Source: JAAELZ01 sp965237995 (lineage in GTDB: Bacteria > Pseudomonadota > Gammaproteobacteria > Arenicellales > Poriferihabitantaceae). From it: a stretch of 64,000 bases of DNA. The stretch's first letter is position 1. Each line of letters begins with the position of its first letter. The notes beneath the pieces are model-generated. The model made no database searches. It was given only the letters and a program-made list of their open reading frames with translations, and was not told where the DNA came from. The position numbers were made by a program, and so were the translations under genes. Positions 18,457 through 26,497 of this stretch are shown here, in pieces. Location: assembly GCA_965237995.1 (NCBI GenBank), contig CBDEGO010000005.1, positions 124,001-188,000 on the forward strand, written 5' to 3'.

Positions 18457-18660
18457 ATGTCAGTAGCAAGAGTTACAGAGATTATCGCCTCTTCAGATAA
18501 AGGTTTCGATGACGCCATTAAAAACGGCATCAGTCGCGCCACCAAAACATTAAAAAATGTTCGTAGCGCATGGGTTAAAGATCAAAACGTTAACGTTGTT
18601 GACGGCAAAATCGAGTCTTATCGCGTGTCAATGCACGTCACATTTGTTTTAGAAGACTAA
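18457..18660 (+). CDS. dodecin family flavin-binding protein
   Basis: 67 residues beginning MSVARVTEIIASSDKGFDDAI and containing the flavin-stacking tryptophan in VRSAWVKDQNV and the terminal strand YRVSMHVTFVLED. Dodecins are small dodecameric flavin stores found in many bacteria. Single gene with its own promoter between etfB (divergent) and pckA. Confidence 0.95.
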   Translation: MSVARVTEIIASSDKGFDDAIKNGISRATKTLKNVRSAWVKDQNVNVVDGKIESYRVSMHVTFVLED

Positions 18661-18779
18661 CACCCCGCAAGACTTTGCTGCTTGTTTACGCAAGCAGCAT
18701 ATCACTTCCCAAATAGTAAAATTAAAAATACCCGCCCGCGGGTAGAGACCCGTCATCACAATAGTTAGTTAACAAATCA

Positions 18780-20414
18780 ATGAGCAATCTAAATCAACAC
18801 CTTGAACAACTCGGCATTACCCATAGTACCGAGTTGGTTTACAACCCCAGTTACGAACAGCTGTTTGAAGAAGAAATGGACGCCACCTTAGCCGGTTACG
18901 AAAAAGGCAAACTAACTAACATGGGCGCCGTGTCAGTTGACACTGGCATCTTTACTGGTCGTTCGCCTAAAGATAAATACATCGTGCGTGACGATACTTC
19001 ACGTGACAACGTATGGTGGTCTGATCAAGGCAAAAATGACAACCAACCCATGTCTCAAGAAACTTGGGAAGACTTAAAAGGCAAAGTCACTCATGGTCTA
19101 TCAAACAAGCGTTTGTTCGTCGTTGACGCGTATTGCGGCGCAAACCCAGCCACTCAGTTAAAAGTACGCTTCGTCATGGAAGTGGCCTGGCAAGCGCATT
19201 TTGTCAAGAACATGTTTATTCGCCCAACGGATGAACAGCTTACGGATTTCACCCCCGACTTCACCATTTTGAATGGTTCTAAAACAGTAAATCAAGATTG
19301 GCAACAGCAAGGGCTAAATTCTGAAAATTTTGTTGCTTTTAACTTAAGCGAAGGTATGCAGCTAATTGGTGGCACTTGGTACGGCGGCGAAATGAAAAAG
19401 GGCATGTTCTCGATGATGAACTACCTACTTCCACTGAAGGGCATTGCCTCAATGCATTGTTCGGCTAACAAAGGCGCAGATGGCGATACCGCCATCTTCT
19501 TCGGATTGTCTGGTACAGGAAAAACAACTTTATCCACAGACTCTACCCGCCAACTAGTCGGTGACGACGAGCATGGTTGGGATGATGATGGCATCTTTAA
19601 TTTTGAAGGGGGTTGTTACGCAAAGACCGTCAATTTAAGTGAAGAAGCCGAACCAGATATTTTCGGTGCAATTCGCCGCGATGCGCTACTTGAAAATGTG
19701 GCGGTTGCCGCAGATGGCACCGTCGATTTCAACGACACGTCGGCCACAGAAAACACTCGCGTTTCCTATCCGATATATCATATCAATAATATCGTCAAAC
19801 CGATTTCCCGTGCAGGGCACGCCAGCAAGGTTATTTTCTTGTCTGCCGACGCATTTGGCGTACTACCACCCGTTGCTAAGCTAACGCCAGAGCAAATGCA
19901 GTATCACTTCCTGTCTGGCTTCACCGCCAAACTAGCTGGCACAGAACGCGGTGTCACAGAGCCAACGCCTACTTTTTCTGCTTGCTTTGGGGCTGCTTTT
20001 TTGAGCTTACACCCAACCCGTTATGCGGAGACATTGGTTAAGCGCGTTGAAAACGCAGGCGCTCAAGCCTATCTAGTCAACACCGGCTGGAATGGCACAG
20101 GCAAACGTATTTCAATTCAAAACACCCGTGAGATTATTAACGCGATATTGGACGGCTCTATTGAAGAATCAGAAACTATTCAATTGCCGTACTTTGATTT
20201 TGCAATCCCCACCGCATTAAGCGGTGTTGAAACTAATATTTTAGACCCACGCAACACCTATGCTGATGCAGCACAGTGGGACACTAAGGCAGTTGACTTA
20301 GCCAAGTTATTTATCGCAAATTTTGAGAAATATACTGATACAGATGCTGGAAAAATGCTGGTAGCGGCAGGGCCTCAAGAAGTGGACCCCATGAATAGGA
20401 CAGTTTGGTGTTAA
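18780..20414 (+). CDS. pckA: ATP-dependent phosphoenolpyruvate carboxykinase, C-terminus replaced by IS-derived codons
   Basis: 544 residues. The kinase P-loop GLSGTGKTTLSTD, the LVGDDEHGW metal-site segment and the GRSPKDKYIV oxaloacetate-binding segment identify ATP-type PEPCK, the gluconeogenic conversion of oxaloacetate to PEP. Relatives end shortly after the KYTD...AAGP segment. Here AAGPQ is followed by EVDPMNRTVWC, and these 11 codons are read from the left end of an IS3-family element beginning at 20379. The catalytic body is intact, so the enzyme is probably active. Confidence 0.95.
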   Translation: MSNLNQHLEQLGITHSTELVYNPSYEQLFEEEMDATLAGYEKGKLTNMGAVSVDTGIFTGRSPKDKYIVRDDTSRDNVWWSDQGKNDNQPMSQETWEDLKGKVTHGLSNKRLFVVDAYCGANPATQLKVRFVMEVAWQAHFVKNMFIRPTDEQLTDFTPDFTILNGSKTVNQDWQQQGLNSENFVAFNLSEGMQLIGGTWYGGEMKKGMFSMMNYLLPLKGIASMHCSANKGADGDTAIFFGLSGTGKTTLSTDSTRQLVGDDEHGWDDDGIFNFEGGCYAKTVNLSEEAEPDIFGAIRRDALLENVAVAADGTVDFNDTSATENTRVSYPIYHINNIVKPISRAGHASKVIFLSADAFGVLPPVAKLTPEQMQYHFLSGFTAKLAGTERGVTEPTPTFSACFGAAFLSLHPTRYAETLVKRVENAGAQAYLVNTGWNGTGKRISIQNTREIINAILDGSIEESETIQLPYFDFAIPTALSGVETNILDPRNTYADAAQWDTKAVDLAKLFIANFEKYTDTDAGKMLVAAGPQEVDPMNRTVWC

Positions 20415-20452
20415 AGCTAAGGAGTTATTTTCTGTTTTATAATTGTTCAAAA
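20379..20452 (+). mobile_element. solo left end of an IS3-family element
   Basis: These 74 bp match the left end of the complete IS at 26109-26182 at all but three positions, then diverge completely. The terminal repeat GAAGTGGACCCCAT is intact. No transposase is attached. It marks the left boundary of the accessory island and supplies both the pckA stop and the stop of the convergent minus-strand ORF. No target duplication is seen beside it. Confidence 0.9.
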
Positions 20453-20692
20453 GGGTAGAAGTTTATGCATAGACTCTTCCAATATATGCAACTTAATCAG
20501 CTTAGACTCTAATTCATTTTTCAGGGTATTAGACAGTGATTTGCGCTTTCGGTTATCTAGATTCCTCCTTTCTAGAGAAAGCGCCTTTAAGATATAATCT
20601 TGCTCAGATGTTATGCTTTCACTAGAAGACTCGGCTATTGCGATTATATTTTGTATTTCCCTTATTTCATCGTCAAGGCAACCCTGCTTCAT
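20447..20692 (-). CDS. small charged helical protein, 3' end truncated by IS end (unknown)
   Basis: 81 residues, rich in Glu, Lys, Ser and Leu, probably a helical hairpin or coiled coil. I recognise no family. The last two codons and the stop lie in the IS-end remnant, so the native C-terminus has been lost. It follows the diiron-oxidase gene on the same strand after a long hairpin. It has no clear ribosome binding site, so expression is uncertain. Confidence 0.45.
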   Translation of the reverse strand: MKQGCLDDEIREIQNIIAIAESSSESITSEQDYILKALSLERRNLDNRKRKSLSNTLKNELESKLIKLHILEESMHKLLPF

Positions 20693-20772
20693 AATGAAGT
20701 TTGTTATAATTCTCTAGATTGTTTAACTTAATGTCGTCATTTTTCATAGCCATGTAGATGTAAATCTAAATA

Positions 20773-20840
20773 CTGTCGAATTGTTTGAAATTACTCTACT
20801 GCCAATTAGAGTATTTTCTGATTTCAAAACAATTCGACAG
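20773..20840. repeat. 68-bp long inverted repeat with nested hairpin
   Basis: Outer arms CTGTCGAATTGTTTGAAAT and its complement (one extra A on the right arm) give a stem of about 19 bp. Inside is a second perfect 7-bp stem (TACTCTA/TAGAGTA). It begins 15 bp past the stop of the diiron oxidase gene on the minus strand. No T-run follows, so it is not a standard terminator; a processed RNA structure, an attenuating or stabilising stem, or a miniature mobile element are all possible. Confidence 0.8.
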
Positions 20841-20855
20841 ATCCAAGAAATCCAG

Positions 20856-21587
20856 TTAAGCAGCAATATCTGCAATTAGCTTATTTTCTTCTACTATAGT
20901 TTGGTCATAGAGTTCTTGAAAATACTCTCGGAAATATTTAGATATACTTTTAAGAATCTTGGTAAATTCTTCAAGGTGGTCATTTGATCTAAGTAAGGAA
21001 TAGCTAATTTCAAATATCATTTCTAGATGATCTTCATTTACATCAAATTGTACATGAGCCTTAGAGCCTTTTACGTGTTTAGAAGAAAACTTTTCCTCTG
21101 CTTTTTCTACTACGCTAGGTGAATATCGATCAGAATTCCACTCCACAAATAGAGAATATCCAACTGCCCCGAGCGGTTCTCCTCCCGATATTACATTCGC
21201 TAAATATTCACCCATGTTTTTTGTTGCCTCGAAGGGAGTAATCGAATTAACATATTCAGGGCTAAGGTTGTGTTTTTTGATATCAGTCAAGAACATTTTA
21301 TCGTGATTCATTTCCTGTACGGTGTATAATCCCCATTTTCGTGCCATTGGGTAATTAATTTTGGCAATTTGTGAAAGTGCTAATGCATCTGTTGATGTAG
21401 TCATTCTAATGCGCTTAACTGTTTCAACTCTATGACGCAAATAATATTGCTCATTGAGTTCATGTTGTTTATTTGTCAAATGATCTGCATAATCTACTAT
21501 ATTGAAATAGATTTGCAATTCAGATTCAAATAATCTTTCGATGTTTTCTTTAAAGTCTTGATATTTCATTAATGGTTTCATATTCAT
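20856..21587 (-). CDS. heme-oxygenase-like diiron oxidase/oxygenase (HDO family)
   Basis: About 243 residues from ATG 21587 (MNMKPLMKYQDF) behind GGAAGGAAG; an in-frame TTG at 21599 is less likely. All-helical. Candidate metal ligands follow the HDO pattern: Glu92 and His95 (QEMNH), Glu149 (FVEW), then His178, Asp182 and His187 (AHVQFDVNEDH). The His-x3-Asp-x4-His spacing is two longer than the usual H-x3-D-x2-H. Relatives include the N-oxygenating domain of SznF, UndA and BesC, which act on amino acids or fatty acids with an assembled iron cofactor. Context with an N-monooxygenase, exporter and sulfotransferase suggests a small-molecule pathway. Substrate unknown. Confidence 0.75.
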   Translation of the reverse strand: MNMKPLMKYQDFKENIERLFESELQIYFNIVDYADHLTNKQHELNEQYYLRHRVETVKRIRMTTSTDALALSQIAKINYPMARKWGLYTVQEMNHDKMFLTDIKKHNLSPEYVNSITPFEATKNMGEYLANVISGGEPLGAVGYSLFVEWNSDRYSPSVVEKAEEKFSSKHVKGSKAHVQFDVNEDHLEMIFEISYSLLRSNDHLEEFTKILKSISKYFREYFQELYDQTIVEENKLIADIAA

Positions 21588-21621
21588 ACTTCCTTCCAAT
21601 AGGGTTAGTGTGATTTGGGTA

Positions 21622-21665
21622 GCCGGGCTAGGGCCAAACTTTACAGCGAATGGCCCTAGCTCGGC
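21622..21665 (-). promoter_or_regulatory. strong hairpin in the leader of the diiron oxidase gene
   Basis: GCCGGGCTAGGGCCA (21622-21636) and TGGCCCTAGCTCGGC (21651-21665) form a 15-bp stem with one mismatch and a 14-nt loop. It is by far the most GC-rich stretch of the island. It lies 11 bp after the five-codon ORF and 34 bp before the oxidase start. No U-tract follows on the minus strand. Placement fits an attenuator or a transcript-processing/stability element. Confidence 0.75.
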
Positions 21666-21676
21666 CTATTCAACAA

Positions 21677-21694
21677 TTATTTAATGGTGTCCAT
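21677..21694 (-). CDS. putative five-codon ORF (MDTIK)
   Basis: ATG GAC ACC ATT AAA TAA on the minus strand, preceded at 6-nt spacing by a near-ideal Shine-Dalgarno GGAGG (21701-21705), the strongest in the island. It begins 55 bp after the exporter stop and is followed by the strong hairpin. It may be a leader peptide controlling the oxidase gene or, by analogy with the seven-codon mccA gene of microcin C, a minimal peptide substrate. A ribosome site without a product is also possible. Confidence 0.4.
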   Translation of the reverse strand: MDTIK

Positions 21695-21749
21695 CTTTCG
21701 CCTCCAAATGGTTAAAGTTAATGAAATTCGCAGTGTAGATAGATATACA

Positions 21750-22631
21750 CTACGACCGAAATCGCTTTGATATACACATGTATATACCAGCGAATATAAA
21801 TACTGAGGCTATTGTGAGTTCGATTGTTAGTACTTCATCAGCGAATACAATGCCTAAGGCCAGAGCAACTATAGGTATCAAATAGTTGTTCATAGTGAAA
21901 TATGTTGCTCCTTTAGAAGCAATTAGACCGTACATAATTACAAATGGAATAGCAGTGCTGATCACTCCTAACGCGATAGTCGCGTATAGAGAATTCAAGC
22001 TGAACTGCGGAAAATTAGGCTGTTCATAGATAACAGCTGGTACTAATGTAATTGCAGCAATGAATGTGACTGCGGTTGCAATCATCTCCGGCTTAACGTT
22101 CTTAACTTTTTTAGCTAGTATTGTTGAAATGGCATACGCAATAGCGGCAAGAACAGCCGATAGTATAGCAATCATGTTTTCAACGTTATTAAAAGATATT
22201 TCAGGATAATAAATAATTCCAACACCAATCAATCCCAATACGACACCAAATACTTTAGCTTTATCTATGGCTTCGTCTTTCGCTAAAAAGAAAGCTAGGA
22301 TAAAGACAAACATTGGTACCGTTCCGATTAATAGACCAGTAAGGCCGCTGTCAATATGTTTTTCGGCAAAGGATACAAGTGAAAAAGGTATAACGTTTCC
22401 TACTATGCCTATAATGATGATAACCCTCCAAGACTTGGAATCGCCACTAAAGCTAATTCTCTTAACCAATAAATAGCCGCCTAAGACTACTGTTGCAATA
22501 GCAACCCTAAGAAACACTAAAGTAAATATTGGTATGGTATCAATACCATACTTTATAAATAAGAATGATGCACCCCGACACAAAGCAATCAAAAAAATCA
22601 ACAATATGGGCGTTAGAAATGGACTCAGCAA
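21750..22631 (-). CDS. EamA/DMT-family transporter
   Basis: 293 residues with about ten hydrophobic helices arranged as two EamA repeats (first about 5-135, second about 148-290). Motifs such as RGASFLFIKYGIDTIPIFTLVFLR and the second-repeat AYAISTILAKK fit drug/metabolite transporters. Likely exports the product of the neighbouring enzymes. The start is TTG 22631, overlapping the end of the monooxygenase gene by seven bases, so the two are coupled. Confidence 0.88.
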   Translation of the reverse strand: MLSPFLTPILLIFLIALCRGASFLFIKYGIDTIPIFTLVFLRVAIATVVLGGYLLVKRISFSGDSKSWRVIIIIGIVGNVIPFSLVSFAEKHIDSGLTGLLIGTVPMFVFILAFFLAKDEAIDKAKVFGVVLGLIGVGIIYYPEISFNNVENMIAILSAVLAAIAYAISTILAKKVKNVKPEMIATAVTFIAAITLVPAVIYEQPNFPQFSLNSLYATIALGVISTAIPFVIMYGLIASKGATYFTMNNYLIPIVALALGIVFADEVLTIELTIASVFIFAGIYMCISKRFRS

Positions 22632-23917
22632 CTGACTATCTCCTCTAGATTATCCCACACCACAAATTCTTCACGATCTGGCACGGTAAATATCTCCCTC
22701 TCACATATACTATTTAAGATCAATGAATTTCTCCAAGGTGACATTCCCAAATTTGGTTCTGCTATACCGTTTTTGCTCTTTGTCATTCCTTGTAAATATA
22801 TTTTATTTCCATTATGTTTATCTGATATCAAAGAAAAGTCATCATTTACATCAAAGCCATCCATATTAATTCCGCTATTAGAGGCAATATTCGACATAAT
22901 ATCCGGGAGTACAGCTTTTTGGCCCAGAGATAATACAACGTAATCTGATTCAATATTCTCCCGCTTTCCATTTGCTAGATGGTGCAATTTCAATTTCCAA
23001 CGCGAGTCTTCACATGCCAACGCTTTTAGTTCTCTATCTGGTGCGATAATGTACTTACAATGGTGTTGTTCAACATAAATACGCCTATAAAGGTCTTTAT
23101 ATATTTCTCCTAACGTCTCTAATGAAATTCCATCACTAGCTAATTTTTGCGAATTATTTTTACTTTTTCTCGTTGTTTCCTTCAGCGAGCTAAAATACCT
23201 CGCATAAGAAGGGGTATACAGTTCGTTAACGAATGGCGAGTCATCAAAAGGCAGTAAGTTTTCTCTTCTTGTTAGCCAAATAATCTTACTTATTTCTTGA
23301 TCGTCTGATCGAGATAGTAAGTCAATAAATATTTCGGCACTAGTCTGACCACCTCCTACTAAGGCGACGACACCAGAGATATTCTCAGGGGAGGAATGTA
23401 AATATTTCCTAGCCATTATAATGCGGTCATCCTTAACACATTCCGCTATAAACTCTTGCCCCGCTTCATATTGTCCTGTTCCAAGTACTATGTGCTCTGA
23501 ATAGTATTTTCCACTGGTTGTATTTACGCAAAATACATCTTCCATAAAATCAACGGTAATAACATTACACGAATAACAAACGTTCGATAAAGAATTGGAT
23601 ACCCAGTTCATATATCTAGCGAATTCCTTTCTCGGAATAAATTCATAATCCGCATTTAAGAATTTATATAATCGCCCATTTTTATGGAGATAATTCACGA
23701 AACTATATTTGCTTTGCGGGTTCGCTAATGTAACAAGGTCTTTAATATGAGAGGTTTGTAGTGTTGCATTCTCAAAAAGGAGACCATTATGCCAATACGA
23801 GCCAATATCTTTTTTTTCAAAGAATAAGGAGTCTATATCGCCCAACTCTTCAGATAAAGCAGCTAAGCTCAAATTGAATGGCCCTAACCCTACTCCAATA
23901 ACTTTATATGTCTTCAA
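22625..23917 (-). CDS. L-lysine/L-ornithine N-monooxygenase family flavoprotein (IucD/PvdA/SidA type)
   Basis: 430 residues. FAD motif GVGLGPFN at 8-15; substrate-region signature ATLQTSHIKDLVTLANPQSKYSFVNYL (51-77) typical of N-hydroxylating monooxygenases; NADPH motif GGGQTSAE at 188-195; C-terminal GIAEPNLGMSPWRNSLI. Family members hydroxylate the side-chain amine of lysine or ornithine, or a diamine, using FAD and NADPH, usually for siderophores. Here no siderophore synthetase is present; an HDO enzyme is. Which amine is used cannot be read from the sequence. Confidence 0.88.
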   Translation of the reverse strand: MKTYKVIGVGLGPFNLSLAALSEELGDIDSLFFEKKDIGSYWHNGLLFENATLQTSHIKDLVTLANPQSKYSFVNYLHKNGRLYKFLNADYEFIPRKEFARYMNWVSNSLSNVCYSCNVITVDFMEDVFCVNTTSGKYYSEHIVLGTGQYEAGQEFIAECVKDDRIIMARKYLHSSPENISGVVALVGGGQTSAEIFIDLLSRSDDQEISKIIWLTRRENLLPFDDSPFVNELYTPSYARYFSSLKETTRKSKNNSQKLASDGISLETLGEIYKDLYRRIYVEQHHCKYIIAPDRELKALACEDSRWKLKLHHLANGKRENIESDYVVLSLGQKAVLPDIMSNIASNSGINMDGFDVNDDFSLISDKHNGNKIYLQGMTKSKNGIAEPNLGMSPWRNSLILNSICEREIFTVPDREEFVVWDNLEEIVSC

Positions 23918-23982
23918 CGCATACTCCTTCTATTCCAAATATTATTGTTACTCAAATATAGAAAATATGAAGTCAATATATC

Positions 23983-24951
23983 CTAGTTATATTCGATTCC
24001 ATATCTATTTGACAAATTCAGATTTGTTTTTCTGTAATAATCTTTGACCTTCTTTGAAATGGGACTAGGTAAAATATACCTAGACTTTTCTTGCTTTACC
24101 AGAAGGCCATTATAGATCCTGTCTACAACCTTCTTTAAGGTATCATTCTTAATTACATGAAAATTACTATGGTATTTACTCAATTGGGTATATCTCTCAG
24201 GGTCTTCTTTGAATATTTTTCTACCTAATCTTTGAAAGAGAGGTATCCGAACTTCGTATGAGCACATATATGGTTTGAACTCATATGTGTCATATATATC
24301 AGAACTTATTTCTAGAAAAGTACATATTTTTCTCATAACAGCTTTTGGCTGACTTGCCATTTCTTCTAAAGTCCCAAAGTAAATGTTTTCTCTCCCTATA
24401 GCCTCTATCCAGCGTGTAATGTGGTCTTCGTAGCATCCCATTTCTAGCTCTAGATTAAATATTTCTTTGAAGAAGTCCTTTTTAATCTTTCTAAGATATA
24501 AATCCTTCTTCTCGTCACCATCAAATAGTGCGGTTACAAATTCTTCATATGTTGATTCTGGATATTCTTGATAGACATTCTTAAAGTATCTAAAGCTTGA
24601 TAGCAATCTATCGGCGGGGTTGCGAATTGTAAATATGACCTTACTACCACTTTCTTTCGCGTACTCTAAGGCACGATTTTGAGAATAGTAGCAAGGCGTA
24701 GCATCTAGCAAATACTTTTCTCCTTGACGGTGACGATATAAACTTGCAATTCCACCTTGGGACCCATCTGCTGTTTTTTCTAACGCCTTACTCATTGAGT
24801 CGAACGGCGAACCCTGATCTACATAATGGTAAAGCTCCTTAGCAAACGGCACACAAATTTCGCCATGTTCAGATAAGTACTTTGATAGTGATGTAGTCCC
24901 GCATTTGTAGAAACCCACTATTAGTAGGTTTGGTGAAGTTAATCCAATCAT
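23983..24951 (-). CDS. PAPS-dependent sulfotransferase family protein
   Basis: 322 residues. The 5'-phosphosulfate loop is GFYKCGTTSLSKYL (residues 13-26) and the 3'-phosphate motif is TIRNPADRLLSSFRYF (108-123). These are the two PAPS-binding elements of the sulfotransferase superfamily. It would transfer sulfate to a hydroxyl, amine or N-hydroxyl group. First gene of the minus-strand cluster, 66 bp before the monooxygenase. A 14-bp tandem repeat array begins only 8 bp upstream of its start codon. Confidence 0.88.
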   Translation of the reverse strand: MIGLTSPNLLIVGFYKCGTTSLSKYLSEHGEICVPFAKELYHYVDQGSPFDSMSKALEKTADGSQGGIASLYRHRQGEKYLLDATPCYYSQNRALEYAKESGSKVIFTIRNPADRLLSSFRYFKNVYQEYPESTYEEFVTALFDGDEKKDLYLRKIKKDFFKEIFNLELEMGCYEDHITRWIEAIGRENIYFGTLEEMASQPKAVMRKICTFLEISSDIYDTYEFKPYMCSYEVRIPLFQRLGRKIFKEDPERYTQLSKYHSNFHVIKNDTLKKVVDRIYNGLLVKQEKSRYILPSPISKKVKDYYRKTNLNLSNRYGIEYN

Positions 24952-24958
24952 ACTATTT

Positions 24959-25042
24959 AACCTTATTTATTTAACCCTATTTATTTAACCCTATTTATTT
25001 AACCCTATTTATTTAACCCTATTTATTTAACCCTATTTATTT
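24959..25042. repeat. 14-bp tandem repeat array, six copies
   Basis: Unit AACCCTATTTATTT on the plus strand, six head-to-tail copies; the first has one T for C change and the rest are identical. It occupies the ribosome-binding and promoter-proximal region of the sulfotransferase gene (start 24951). Each unit contains stop codons in the relevant frames, so it is not coding. It is followed by shorter AAAAGTTAT-like repeats (about 25052-25080). Confidence 0.95.
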
Positions 25043-25141
25043 AACCTTCATAAAAGTTATAAAAGTTATATAAGTTATATACCACCTAATATCGTGAATA
25101 TACACACTTTAGGAATATATTTCCACTCTCTTCTTAAGAAG

Positions 25142-26108
25142 TGTAATCCCCCCGAAAATTAAGGGTATTTAAAAGTAGAGAATTCTATTCACTTAATTTA
25201 GGATTTTCAGATGAAGAAATCACGATATACAGATAGCCAGATCATGGCGATCTTGAAACAAAATGAGTCAGGGGTTAGCGTAACTGATCTATGCAGAGAG
25301 CACAGTATGAGCCAAGCTGCGTTTTACCAATGGCGCAGCAAGTACGGCGGCATGGATGCCTCTTTGATGAAAGCAATTAAGGAACTTAAGGCTGAAAATG
25401 CTCGACTAAAACGCATGTATGCCGAAGAAAAGCTTAAAGTTGAAATAGCCCGTGAGGCCATTGAAAAAAAATGGTGACGCCGTCTCGACGCAAAGAGATG
25501 GCGACAAGAGTAACCGAGCAATACCCAGTTTCAATTCGAGCTGCCTGTATTGTGTTTTCTATTAGCGAGACCTGTTATCGCTATCAGGCTAAATTATCTA
25601 CTGAGAATGCGCTAATCGGTGATTGGTTGCTGAGATTAACGACCACCTACAAACGCTGGGGCTTTGGTTTGTGCTATTTGTACCTGCGTAACGTCAAAGG
25701 CTATGGCTGGAACCATAAGCGGGTATATCGTATTTACCGAGAGCTTGAACTAAACCTAAGAATAAAACCTAGACGCCGTATTAAACGAGATAAGCCAGAT
25801 GCACTAAGTGTACCTCTACAGGTTAATGATGTTTGGTCGATGGGCTTTATGAGTGATTCGCTTAACGATGGACGAACGCTACGCACCTTCAATGTGATTG
25901 ATGATTACAATCGAGAATGTTTAACCATCGATGCTGATTTATCGTTGCCTAGCTTAAGAGTGATTCGAGCACTTGAACAGGTAATGGAGTGGCGTGGTAA
26001 ACCCAATGCTATTCGTTGTGATAATGGCCCTGAATACGTAAGCAACCAAATAGTTGAATGGGCTAATAAGCATCAAATAACGTTGCTTTACATTCAACCG
26101 GGCAAACT
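25142..26108 (+). mobile_element. IS3-family element (IS407-like), truncated at its 3' end
   Basis: The presumed left end begins TGTAATCCCCCCG at 25142. It carries orfA and orfB of a two-frame IS3 transposase. The element stops abruptly at 26108 where a different IS3 element begins, so its right end is lost. Probably immobile. Confidence 0.85.
25211..25477 (+). CDS. IS3-family transposase OrfA (IS407-like)
   Basis: 88 residues, helix-turn-helix (YTDSQIMAILKQNESGVSVTDLCREHSMS) followed by a leucine-rich coiled coil (LKAENARLKRMYAEEKLKVE). OrfA binds the IS ends. It ends in an A8 run, the usual -1 slippage site producing the OrfAB fusion. Confidence 0.9.
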   Translation: MKKSRYTDSQIMAILKQNESGVSVTDLCREHSMSQAAFYQWRSKYGGMDASLMKAIKELKAENARLKRMYAEEKLKVEIAREAIEKKW

Positions 26109-26124
26109 GAAGTGGACCCCATGA
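25471..26124 (+). pseudogene. truncated IS3-family transposase OrfB (IS407-like)
   Basis: 217 residues of an integrase-core protein. It stops after YIQPGK, exactly before the conserved region with the third catalytic residue (Glu), because of insertion of the second IS; the last codons LKWTP are foreign. The first catalytic Asp, normally in WSMDF, is Gly here (WSMGF). The second, in RCDNGPEY, is present. It is therefore inactive on two counts. Confidence 0.9.
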
Positions 26125-26195
26125 ATAGGACAGTTTAGTGGTAAAACTAAGGAGTTATTTTCTGTTTTATAATTGTTCAAAACGAGGAACAGAAA

Positions 26196-26477
26196 ATGAG
26201 TAGAAAACGTAGAAATCATTCACCACAATTCAAAGCCAAAGTAGCGCTTGCTGCAATCAAAGGAGATGAAACATTAAGCGCTCTTGCTAGTCGTCATGAT
26301 ATCGCTGCTAATCTTATTGTTAAATGGAAGAAGCAATTGCTTGACAGCTCAACTGATGTCTTTGCTTCAGGCACTGGTTTAGCGCCCGATAGAGAATCAG
26401 AGATTAAATCATTGCAAGCTAAGATTGGTGAGATCACTATGGAAAATGATTTTTTGTCCAAAGCGCTCGGTCGTTAA
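26196..26477 (+). CDS. IS3-family transposase OrfA
   Basis: 93 residues, helix-turn-helix protein (HSPQFKAKVALAAIKGDETL, then ALASRHDIAANLIVKWKKQLL). A T-TTT-TTG heptamer at 26450-26456 lies in the correct phase for -1 frameshifting into OrfB. Binds the element ends. Confidence 0.92.
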   Translation: MSRKRRNHSPQFKAKVALAAIKGDETLSALASRHDIAANLIVKWKKQLLDSSTDVFASGTGLAPDRESEIKSLQAKIGEITMENDFLSKALGR

Positions 26478-26497
26478 ACAGACTGCAGCGCAAAGCC

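Noticed and set aside
18780..20414. pckA as a pseudogene because of IS fusion
   Set aside because: All catalytic motifs and almost the entire length are intact; only the last few residues differ.
20447..20692. A precursor peptide role for the 81-residue ORF
   Set aside because: It shows no leader/core features and its C-terminus is an IS artefact, so a RiPP-precursor interpretation is not supported.
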